Under the pieces are notes generated by a model. It searched no databases. It was not told the DNA's origin and worked only from the letters and a program-made list of their open reading frames with translations. Below are positions 57,026 to 64,000 of a stretch of 64,000 bases of DNA, piece after piece. The DNA is from Pseudoxanthomonas dokdonensis (GTDB lineage Bacteria > Pseudomonadota > Gammaproteobacteria > Xanthomonadales > Xanthomonadaceae): the NCBI RefSeq assembly GCF_001431405.1, contig NZ_LDJL01000001.1, forward strand, positions 1 to 64,000, read 5' to 3'. Numbering within the stretch: the stretch's first letter is position 1; each line of letters starts with the position of its first letter. A program made the translations under genes and the position numbers.

Positions 57026-57931
57026 ATGAGAGAGATCAGTCACGTCCGCGACTATCTGACCGGCCTGCAGGACCGTATCTGCGAGGCCATCGAACACGCC
57101 GACGGCAGCGCCCGCTTCAGTGAAGACGTCTGGCAGCGCGCCGAAGGTGGTGGTGGCCGGACCCGGGTGCTGCGCGAGGGCGCGGTGTTCGAACAGGCCG
57201 GGATTGGCTTTTCCGACGTGCGCGGCACCCAGCTGCCGCCATCGGCGTCGGTGCATCGGCCCGAACTGGCCGGCGCGCAGTGGCGGGCGATGGGCGTCTC
57301 GCTGGTGTTCCATCCACGCAATCCGTATCTGCCGACGACACATGCCAACGTCCGCCACTTCCGCGCCGAGCGCGATGGTCAGCCGGTGGCATGGTGGTTT
57401 GGCGGCGGTTTCGATCTGACCCCGTTCTATCCGTTCGACGAAGACGTGCGCCACTGGCACCAGGTCGCCCGTGATCTATGCGAACCGTTTGGCGGCCAGG
57501 TCCGCTACGACGCGCACAAGCGCTGGTGCGACGAGTATTTTTTCCTCAAGCACCGCAATGAAACCCGCGGCGTCGGCGGTCTGTTCTTTGATGATCTGGG
57601 TAATGACTTCGACCAGGATTTTGCCTATATGCGCGCCGTTGGCGACGGCTTCCTGGATGCCTATCTGCCGCTGGTCGAGCGCCGCAAGCAGACGCCGCAC
57701 GGCCAGCGCGAACGCGATTTCCAGCTGTACCGCCGTGGTCGTTATGTCGAATTCAATCTGGTCTACGACCGTGGCACCCTGTTTGGACTGCAGAGTGGTG
57801 GCCGCGCCGAATCGATCCTGATGAGCCTGCCACCGCTGGTGCGCTGGGAATATGGCTTCGTCCCCGAACCCGGCAGCGCCGAGCAGGCGCTGGCCGATTA
57901 CCTGAAACCGCGTGACTGGTTGACGGCTTGA
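57026..57931 (+). CDS. hemF: Oxygen-dependent coproporphyrinogen III oxidase
   Basis: HemF performs the aerobic oxidative decarboxylation of coproporphyrinogen III to protoporphyrinogen IX in haem synthesis. The 301-residue protein has the family blocks [55 protein letters not shown] and GGLFFDD, and the terminal YGFVPEPGS. Lengths and motifs are normal. AGGGG lies 12 bp before the ATG, rather far. The anaerobic enzyme HemN is not in the window. Confidence 0.95.
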   Translation: MREISHVRDYLTGLQDRICEAIEHADGSARFSEDVWQRAEGGGGRTRVLREGAVFEQAGIGFSDVRGTQLPPSASVHRPELAGAQWRAMGVSLVFHPRNPYLPTTHANVRHFRAERDGQPVAWWFGGGFDLTPFYPFDEDVRHWHQVARDLCEPFGGQVRYDAHKRWCDEYFFLKHRNETRGVGGLFFDDLGNDFDQDFAYMRAVGDGFLDAYLPLVERRKQTPHGQRERDFQLYRRGRYVEFNLVYDRGTLFGLQSGGRAESILMSLPPLVRWEYGFVPEPGSAEQALADYLKPRDWLTA

Positions 57932-57984
57932 CCTGACACGCTGGCCAGCGGCAAGGATGTCGCGGCCAAGGCGATGCGTTTTGT

Positions 57985-58055
57985 CGCTCCCGCCCCCGCA
58001 AGGGGGCTAGCCGCCGGGAGCGGCGAAAAACCTGACATGGACGTCGCACAGGGAT
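57985..58055. repeat. Compound inverted repeats downstream of hemF
   Basis: CGCTCCCG (57985-57992) pairs with CGGGAGCG (58015-58022) around an inner GCCCCC/GGGGGC hairpin. It is followed by the short palindromes GACATGGACGTC and CACAGGGATGTG. Stacked palindromes with ATGGA and AGGGATG centres resemble dispersed intergenic repeats seen in gammaproteobacteria. Only one copy is in this window, so the repeat status is unproven. Confidence 0.45.
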
Positions 58056-58065
58056 GTGCTGAAAG

Positions 58066-58101
58066 CGCTGGAATCCATCGGATGGATTCCAGCGTTTTTT
58101 T
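58066..58101 (+). terminator. Rho-independent terminator of hemF
   Basis: A 14-bp perfect stem, CGCTGGAATCCATC (58066-58079) with GATGGATTCCAGCG (58081-58094), is followed by seven T residues. Confidence 0.9.
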
Positions 58102-58140
58102 ATGTCGTCGCCCGGTTTGCGCTTCGCGGGTGGTCGCGGA

Positions 58141-59049
58141 TCAGGGTGAAACCGGTGCCAGTTGCGGCTGTGCGACTTCTTCCCAGCTGCTGTCCGGATC
58201 GAAGGTGGTCATCGCCTTGGCGATTTTCTCGCTGTCGGCACCCAGATCCTTCTGGAACACCTGGCCATCGTGGCTGATCATGAAACTCATGATGCCGCTG
58301 TCGCCGTACTGTGCCGGCCAGGCGACCAGGGCAAAGCCGCGGCTCATGTCCTCGCCCAGCAGATAGCTGTAGGCGCCGCCCGGTGCCGACGGGCCCTGGC
58401 CATCGAGGATATGGAAGCGGTAGCCATGCCAGTCGGCCCCCGGCGTGGCATCGGCGTACAGCGGTCCGAGCGGGCTGATGTCGTCGCCCTGATCCGGCCA
58501 GTACAAACCATCATGGGTGCCATCGCTGCTGAGGATGTGCTGGGCGTATTCGAGCACGCCGTCATCGTCGTGATCGCGCTCGGCATATTCCATCTGCGCA
58601 TCGTGGTAAGCCAGCACCGACTGCAGGGTCAGCAGTTCGTTGTCGCCAATCCGGCGGGCGCGGATTTCATCGGCCCCGGCCTTGGGGTCGAAATGCCAGC
58701 CATCGGCGCTCTTCGACAGCGGCACCGGCAGGGTCCAGTTGCCCTCGCCGACCACCAGGTGCGCCTGATCGCCATCCATCTGGATGCTGTGGCGGGTGCG
58801 ATAGGCGCTGAGGAAATAATCAACATCCTTGCGGGCGATGCCCTCGGTCGGCACGTAGTCAGCCCATTGCGGGCCAAGCAGGGCCTTCATCTGCGCGGCA
58901 TCGGCCTTGTCGGTGCCCAGCGCGGTGACCAGTGCCTGGCCGGCTTCCTCGGGGGTCGGGTAGGCCTGCTGGGCCAACAGCCAGGGCGAGGCCAGCAGCG
59001 TGGAAGTCATCAACAGCGCGCGCGCCAGTGAATGCAAGCGTGGTTTCAT
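58141..59049 (-). CDS. Exported DUF2950 protein
   Basis: The 302-residue precursor has a signal peptide (ALLMTSTLLASPWLLAQQ) and a DUF2950 domain across most of the mature protein (for example GWHFDPKAGADEIRARRIGDNEL and YWPDQGDDISPLGPL). The function is unknown. GGAGTTGCACG precedes the ATG. It follows the DUF3300 gene by 76 bp on the same strand, and these two families commonly occur as neighbours, so they probably act together at the envelope. Confidence 0.82.
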   Translation of the reverse strand: MKPRLHSLARALLMTSTLLASPWLLAQQAYPTPEEAGQALVTALGTDKADAAQMKALLGPQWADYVPTEGIARKDVDYFLSAYRTRHSIQMDGDQAHLVVGEGNWTLPVPLSKSADGWHFDPKAGADEIRARRIGDNELLTLQSVLAYHDAQMEYAERDHDDDGVLEYAQHILSSDGTHDGLYWPDQGDDISPLGPLYADATPGADWHGYRFHILDGQGPSAPGGAYSYLLGEDMSRGFALVAWPAQYGDSGIMSFMISHDGQVFQKDLGADSEKIAKAMTTFDPDSSWEEVAQPQLAPVSP

Positions 59050-59125
59050 CGTGCAACTCCTTGTTTGTTTGCCATGGCTGCTCAAATAGGCGCGCTGGCG
59101 ACCAGCGCGCTGGCGGGCTGCAGGT

Positions 59126-60871
59126 TCAACGACGGCGTCCACCGCCACCGGAACGCTGCGGCGGATGGGCCGGGCGACTGACCTGCCTGGCCGGCGGACG
59201 CGAAGCCGGCGGCTTGCGCGCGGCGGCCTGGCTGGCATGCCCGCGACTGGCCTGCGCATGGGTGGCATTCGGTCGACTGGCACCCTGGAAGGCATTGTTC
59301 TTGGGCGCGGTGTGTTGCGGCGCCGCCTGCTTGCGCACCTGGCTGCGGGCCTGGCTGTTGGCTTGGCTGCTGCGGTTGCTCTTGGCCCGGTTTGCCGCCT
59401 GCGAAGCCTTGGGACTGGTCCTGGCCTTGCTCGCCGCAGTCTGGGCTTTCTGGCGTGCCTGCGGGTTGCTGGAGGCTTTCTGGGCCGCCGACTGGGCCCG
59501 CTGGCGCGCGTCATTGTTGCCACCGCCGGTGCGGTTGGCGGCTACGTCACGGGCGTGGTCACGGGCATCGCCGCTGCCAGCGGTGCGGTTGGCGGCCACC
59601 TCGCGTGCATGTTCGCGGGCATCACCGCCACCGGCAGCGGTACGACCGGCGGCGGCATCGCGGGCGCGGTCACGGGCGTCACCGGCGGGTACGCCACCGC
59701 TGCGGTTGGCTTCGCGGGCGCTGTTGAGTGCATCGCGATTGCTGGTGGCGGCATTGAGCCCACGGCTGTCCATCGAACTGCGCGCCTTGGCCCGGGCTTC
59801 GGCGCGCTGCGGATCGTCGCCACGGAAGGCTTCACGACCGCGCTCACCCTCCAGGTTGCGGCCATACTGCTGGCGGCTGTTGCGATCACGGTAGGGCACG
59901 CCATCACGGTTGACCGCGTTGTGGCTCCAGTTGGACTGGTTGATGTCGCGGCGATTGTTGACGTTGATGTTGTTGTAGCGGTTGACGTCAATGTCGACGT
60001 AGTTGTGGCCGCCGTATCCGTAGTCGTGATAGCCCCAGTGCGGCTCGCCCCACAGCGAATCAACCACCGCCACGCCGACACCGAACGCCATCCCGGTCAG
60101 CAGCGCGTCGCCAACCGGGTAGTAGCGCGGCGGTGGCGGGTAATACGCTGGTGGATAGGACGGATAGGGCCAGCTGCCATAAGCGGTGGTCGGGTTGTAG
60201 CTGGGCACGTAGACGGTCTGTGGATCGCTGGGCTGGATCACGATGACCTGTTCACTGGCCGGCGCCTGTTCGACCACGGTGGTCTGGGTGCCGCTGGTGG
60301 CGGCAGGGGGCGGATCGGTTGCCACCGTCTGCTCGCTGACGTTCTGGTATTCGTTGGAACTCAGGGTGCCGGCTGACTGCGCCTGCCGGCGCAGACGCTG
60401 GACCGCGTCCATCACTTCATCGGGCTGGGCCAGGAAGGCATCACCCAGGCGGGTCACCCAGGCCGGGTCCTGCTCGAGGGTGGCCAAAGCCTGCGGGAAC
60501 GCCACCAGCGACTGCACGCTGGGATCCCAGGGCTGCTCGGCAACCTGCTTGACCGCCGCGTCGCCGGTGGCATCAGGATGTGCCGCCGACCATTTGGCGG
60601 CGTCGGCGACATCGCCCGGATAGGTTGATGCCATCAATACCTGGGCCAGCAACGGGTCCGGATACAGCGCGATGGGCGCGACCATCTGGTCGAGCTCTTC
60701 CTGGCTGAATACGCGGTCGGGTGCGTTGGCCGGCGGCTGCGCGGTGTCGGCAGCTGTGGTGGCGGGCGTGGCAGGCGCCGGCGTGGCGGCCGGCGTCGTC
60801 GATTCATCACGCGAGCATCCCACCAGCAGCACCAGGGCCGTGGCGAGGGCGTAGCGACGGGGATGGCGCAT
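59126..60871 (-). CDS. DUF3300 lipoprotein with a repetitive basic tail
   Basis: The 581-residue precursor has a lipobox (LVGC, Cys about residue 19) and an Ala/Pro/Thr linker. The DUF3300 domain (about 55-260) has the signature LYPDPLLAQVLMASTYP, and a Tyr/Pro-rich stretch follows (about 225-245). The C-terminal half is low-complexity. It contains three to four tandem repeats of about 19 residues built on GDAR-(D/E)-HAR-(D/E)-VAANRT (about 59490-59690) and then an Ala/Lys/Arg/Ser-rich tail ending GGGGRRR. The basic tail might bind murein or nucleic acid, which is inference. AGGAGACG precedes the ATG. Confidence 0.82.
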   Translation of the reverse strand: MRHPRRYALATALVLLVGCSRDESTTPAATPAPATPATTAADTAQPPANAPDRVFSQEELDQMVAPIALYPDPLLAQVLMASTYPGDVADAAKWSAAHPDATGDAAVKQVAEQPWDPSVQSLVAFPQALATLEQDPAWVTRLGDAFLAQPDEVMDAVQRLRRQAQSAGTLSSNEYQNVSEQTVATDPPPAATSGTQTTVVEQAPASEQVIVIQPSDPQTVYVPSYNPTTAYGSWPYPSYPPAYYPPPPRYYPVGDALLTGMAFGVGVAVVDSLWGEPHWGYHDYGYGGHNYVDIDVNRYNNINVNNRRDINQSNWSHNAVNRDGVPYRDRNSRQQYGRNLEGERGREAFRGDDPQRAEARAKARSSMDSRGLNAATSNRDALNSAREANRSGGVPAGDARDRARDAAAGRTAAGGGDAREHAREVAANRTAGSGDARDHARDVAANRTGGGNNDARQRAQSAAQKASSNPQARQKAQTAASKARTSPKASQAANRAKSNRSSQANSQARSQVRKQAAPQHTAPKNNAFQGASRPNATHAQASRGHASQAAARKPPASRPPARQVSRPAHPPQRSGGGGRRR

Positions 60872-61404
60872 CTGCTTCGTCTCCTACGAAATGGACCAGG
60901 GTCGTGGCAGCCAGTTTCGATGGCGGCTGGCTGACGTCCGGTGTTCCTTGATCACATCCGGTGATGCCCTGTTCGGTCACCTTCAGTGCACCGGGCGATG
61001 TGAGTATACGCCGAGTCATGTTTTCGGCCAGTGACCGCCGCGGGGCTGGCGATGAGGGCGGAAATGGGTCGCACGCTGCCCCCCATGAATGGGAAAACGG
61101 CCAATAAAAAGCCCCGCAGACCAGGGGGAGGTCGGCGGGGCCAGAGGAACGGAACCTGGGGAGGGGTTGCCGTTCCAGAGATCACTCCAGGGGATGGGAG
61201 AGATCCAGCGACAGACCTTGCATCTGTCGCGACCTATATGACCACTTTCCACATGGATGGTTCGTGAAGATTATGGTTAAGAATCCGTAATATTTATTGA
61301 CGATTCACCTGTATTAATCGTCGGCTTTTTGACGGATATATACGCAAGTCTAATTCACTTTTTTCAACTCGCTGTTCCACATCATTTTTTTCGCGACGAC
61401 AGCG
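60872..61404. other. Non-coding region between DUF3300 and polA
   Basis: These 533 bp hold no convincing gene. They contain the upstream region of the DUF3300 gene (a TATACT-like box on the minus strand at 61003-61008), the small RNA listed separately, and an AT-rich stretch (about 61260-61400) unlike the rest of the window. In the AT-rich part GACGATT (61299-61305) and AATCGTC (61316-61322) form an inverted repeat followed by GGCTTTTT. Confidence 0.7.
61105..61232 (-). ncRNA. sX13-like small RNA with C-rich loops
   Basis: On the minus strand four consecutive stem-loops can be drawn. SL1 is GCGACAGA/TCTGTCGC (61208-61230). SL2 is a bulged GATC-CTCC stem (about 61180-61205). SL3 is GGAACGG-AACC with its complement (61146-61176). 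SL4 is a terminator, GCCCCGC/GCGGGGC with GACC/GGTC (61111-61141), followed by five U (61106-61110). The loops of SL2, SL3 and SL4 are C-rich (ATCCCC, CCTCCCCA, TCCCCCT). A roughly 115-nt RNA with C-rich loops next to polA is the description of sX13 of Xanthomonas, an Hfq-independent virulence regulator. The 5' end is uncertain; CATATA just upstream may be the -10. Confidence 0.78.
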
Positions 61405-64000
61405 TCAGTGTGCCTGATCCCAGTTGTCACCAACGCCGGTATCCACCACCAGCGGAACGTTGAGTTGCGCAGCCGAAGACATGCGTTGCACCACTTCGGC
61501 GACCAGTACATCGACGAAATCCTGATCCGCCTCGAACACCAGTTCGTCGTGTACCTGCATGATCATCAACGCACGGTCGCGGTGAGCGGCCAGCCAGCCG
61601 TCAACATCGATCATCGCCCGCTTGATGATGTCGGCGGCGGTGCCCTGCATCGGCGCGTTGATCGCCGCACGCTCGGCGCCGGCCTTCTGGCCGGCAGTGC
61701 CCTTGTGGATGTATTCCAGATACAGGCGGCGGCCGAACACGGTTTCCACATAGCCCTGCTCGCGCGCCTGCTGGCGGGTCCGCTCCATGAAATCGCGTAC
61801 CCCCGGATAGCGGCTGAAGTACAGGGCGATGTAGTCCTGCGCCTCGCCCCGGCCGATGCCGAGCTGGCGGGCCAGGCCGAAGGCGCTCATGCCGTACATC
61901 AGGCCGAAATTGATCGCCTTGGCTGCGCGCCGTTCGTTGCCGCTGACCTGGTCGATGGACTTGCCGAACACCTCGGCCGCGGTCGCCTTGTGCACGTCGG
62001 CGCCGGACTCGAACGCGCGCACCAGCCCGGGGTCGTCGGACAGGTGGGCCATGATCCGCAATTCGATCTGCGAATAGTCGCAGGCGATCAGCTTGCGGCC
62101 GGGCGGCGCCACGAAGGCCTGGCGGATGCGACGGCCGTCGTCGGTGCGGATCGGGATGTTCTGCAGGTTGGGGTCCGATGAAGACAGCCGTCCGGTCGCC
62201 GCGCCGGCCTGGTGGTAGCTGGTGTGGACGCGGCCGGTGTCCGGATTGATCATTTCCGGCAGCTTGTCGGTATAGGTGCTGCGCAGCTTGGCCAGGCCGC
62301 GGTATTCCAGGATCACCCGTGGCAGCTCGTGCTGGTCGGCGATCGCTTCCAGTGCTTCTTCGTTGGTCGAAGGCTGGCCCTTCGGGGTCTTGACCAGGGC
62401 CGGCAGGCCGAGCTCGTCGAACAGCAGCGCCTGCAGCTGCTTGAGCGAATCCAGGTTGAAGCTGCGCCCGGCCAGCTCGGTCGCTTTCTGCTGCGCGGCC
62501 AGCATGCGCTTGGACAGATCGGCGCTCTGCCGACGCAGTTCATCCATGTCGATGCGCACGCCATTGCCTTCGATCCGCCGCAGTACCTGCACCAGCGGCA
62601 TTTCGATGCTGCGGTACACATTCTCCAGCGCCGGTTGCGAGGCCAGCTGCGCCGACAGCACCCGGTACAGGCGCAGGGTGATATCAGCATCCTCGGCGGC
62701 ATAGCGGGTGGCGTCATCCAGCGCCACGTGCGAGAACGGTATCTGCTTGGCACCCTTGCCGGCGACATCGGCGTACTTGATGGTGTCGTAGCCCAGGTAG
62801 CGCTTGGCCAGCGAGTCCATGTCATGGCGGCTGGCGGTGGAATTGAGGACGAAGCTCTGCAGCATGGTGTCGTCGTCGTATCCCTGCACGTCGATGCCGT
62901 GGCGACCGAGCACATGCAGATCGTACTTGCCATGCTGGCCCAGCTTGCGGCGCTGCGGATCCTCCAGCACCGGCTTGAGCGCGGCCAGGGTCGCGGCCAT
63001 CTCCAGCTGTGGCGGCGCGCCCGGATAGTCGTGCGCCAACGGGATGTACACCGCTTCGCCCGGATGCACGCAGAAGCTCAGGCCGACCAGATTGGCCTGC
63101 AGCGGGTCCAGCGAATCGGTTTCGGTATCGAAGGCGAACTGCCCGGCGCCCTGCAATTCATCCAGCAAGGCCTGCAGTTGCGACGATGTCAGCACGGCCT
63201 TGTACTGGCCAGGCGAAGCCAGCGCCGAATCCGGCGCCGGGGTGCTGACGGCGGACTTGCCTGCCGCCGCCGCGGCCGGCTCGCCAGTGACGGCGTCCAG
63301 CTCCTTCAATGCCTGGTTGAAGCCGTAGCGCGCATACAGACCGCGCAGGCTGTCGGCATCGCGCTCGCGCAGGGCCAGCGTGTCGGGGCCAGCGTCCAGG
63401 GCCACGTCGGTCTTGATGGTCACCAGCTGCCGGTTCAGCGGCAGCCGCGACATCGCCGCGCGGAAATGTTCGCCGGCCTTGCCCTTGATGGCGTCGGCGT
63501 TGGCGCAGATGCCATCCAGGCTGTCGTGTTCGACCAGCCACTTGGCGGTGGTCTTGGGGCCCCACTTCTCGACTCCGGGCACGTTGTCGACGCTGTCGCC
63601 CATGATCGCCAGGTAATCAATGATCTGGTCCGGGCGCACGCCGAACTTGGCGATGACCGCCTCGTCCGAGTCCAGCCGGCTGCCGCTCATGGTATTGACC
63701 AGCGCGATGCCGGGCCGCACCAGCTGGGCGAAATCCTTGTCGCTGGTGGAAATGGTGACCTCCATGCCAGCCTCGGCGGCCTGCAGTGCCAGCGTGCCGA
63801 TCACGTCATCAGCCTCGACCCCGGGCACCCGCAGCAGCGGGAAGCCCAGCGCCTGCACAATCGCGATCATCGGATCGATCTGGGCACGCAGGTCCTCGGG
63901 CATCGGTGGCCGGTTGGCCTTGTATTCCGGATACAGCTCGTCGCGGAAGGTAGGGCCGCTGGCGTCGAGCACGAAGGCCACGCAATCGGGCTGCTCCTTC
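61405..64000 (-). CDS. polA: DNA polymerase I (5' end outside the window)
   Basis: PolA fills gaps and removes RNA primers. About 865 codons are visible and the frame runs off the right edge (KEQPDCVAFVLDA at the end), so roughly the first 60 residues are missing. The 5'-nuclease domain (YKANRPPMPEDLR), a 3'-5' exonuclease domain with an intact FDTETDSLD, and polymerase motifs A (DYSQIELR), B (RRAAKAINFGLMYG) and C (VHDELVFEA) are all present, so both nucleases look functional. Downstream lies the sX13-like RNA, with no terminator directly after the stop. Confidence 0.96.
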   Translation of the reverse strand, partial: KEQPDCVAFVLDASGPTFRDELYPEYKANRPPMPEDLRAQIDPMIAIVQALGFPLLRVPGVEADDVIGTLALQAAEAGMEVTISTSDKDFAQLVRPGIALVNTMSGSRLDSDEAVIAKFGVRPDQIIDYLAIMGDSVDNVPGVEKWGPKTTAKWLVEHDSLDGICANADAIKGKAGEHFRAAMSRLPLNRQLVTIKTDVALDAGPDTLALRERDADSLRGLYARYGFNQALKELDAVTGEPAAAAAGKSAVSTPAPDSALASPGQYKAVLTSSQLQALLDELQGAGQFAFDTETDSLDPLQANLVGLSFCVHPGEAVYIPLAHDYPGAPPQLEMAATLAALKPVLEDPQRRKLGQHGKYDLHVLGRHGIDVQGYDDDTMLQSFVLNSTASRHDMDSLAKRYLGYDTIKYADVAGKGAKQIPFSHVALDDATRYAAEDADITLRLYRVLSAQLASQPALENVYRSIEMPLVQVLRRIEGNGVRIDMDELRRQSADLSKRMLAAQQKATELAGRSFNLDSLKQLQALLFDELGLPALVKTPKGQPSTNEEALEAIADQHELPRVILEYRGLAKLRSTYTDKLPEMINPDTGRVHTSYHQAGAATGRLSSSDPNLQNIPIRTDDGRRIRQAFVAPPGRKLIACDYSQIELRIMAHLSDDPGLVRAFESGADVHKATAAEVFGKSIDQVSGNERRAAKAINFGLMYGMSAFGLARQLGIGRGEAQDYIALYFSRYPGVRDFMERTRQQAREQGYVETVFGRRLYLEYIHKGTAGQKAGAERAAINAPMQGTAADIIKRAMIDVDGWLAAHRDRALMIMQVHDELVFEADQDFVDVLVAEVVQRMSSAAQLNVPLVVDTGVGDNWDQAH

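Noticed and set aside
60952-61267. Short ORFs on both strands between DUF3300 and the small RNA
   Set aside because: They overlap the structured RNA, lack ribosome-binding sites and have no recognisable sequence.
63981-64000. GTG at 63981 as the start of polA
   Set aside because: The frame continues upstream to the window edge and family members have about 60 more N-terminal residues, so the gene is cut by the window.

Overview
The window reads as a high-GC gammaproteobacterial chromosome of the Xanthomonadaceae/Lysobacteraceae (a Stenotrophomonas-, Pseudoxanthomonas- or Lysobacter-like genus). Supporting signs are the gene order (tyrS/M23/anmK/ampG; coaBC-dut-algC beside radC; rhlB-trxA-rho; polA followed by an sX13-like small RNA), GTAG-type REP palindromes, and protein sequences close to xanthomonad orthologues. 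It is mostly core chromosome. I see no prophage, IS element, tRNA gene or CRISPR array.

Layout. 1-6.1 kb: tyrS, a membrane-anchored M23 endopeptidase, anmK, a small ribbon-helix-helix-like gene and ampG form a peptidoglycan remodelling and recycling cluster; the left edge may hold the promoter of an rRNA operon lying outside the window. 6.1-12.8 kb: xthA, pyrE, a small exported coiled-coil protein, then algC, dut and coaBC on the minus strand. 12.8-18.5 kb: radC, argS, a SPOR-domain protein, a membrane protein, ydfG and a membrane acyltransferase. 18.6-22.9 kb: the polyamine pair speA/speE, an unusual WaaP/RIO-like kinase and PII (glnB). 23-25.1 kb: ubiK, comM and an intergenic region with two REP palindromes. 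25.1-29.2 kb: the glyoxylate shunt (aceB, aceA) with a divergent LysR regulator and a 19-bp perfect palindrome between them. 29.3-36.5 kb: dipeptidyl carboxypeptidase, isoaspartyl peptidase, an acyltransferase, arfB, a DUF2059 protein, ung, a VOC protein and a double-receiver response regulator. 36.5-42.5 kb: ftsEX, rhlB, trxA, rho. 42.6-44.6 kb: a CadC-like membrane regulator.

44.8-50.1 kb holds the most unusual structure. A locus of DUF2306 gene, TonB-C-like secreted protein and Kef-type antiporter has been partly duplicated in tandem. The non-coding flanks of the two copies are almost identical, the two TonB-C-like genes are strongly diverged, and the junction is an ORF fusing the start of the antiporter in frame to the end of the DUF2306 protein. 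50.2-53.8 kb: a very large membrane ankyrin protein overlapping a ycgL gene. 54-57.9 kb: an S9 peptidase, a small membrane protein and hemF, which has a perfect FNR-type box upstream. 58.1-60.9 kb: a DUF2950/DUF3300 envelope pair. 61.1-64 kb: an sX13-like C-rich-loop small RNA downstream of polA; polA runs off the right end of the window.

All coordinates, motifs and alignments were read by eye; no database search was run.
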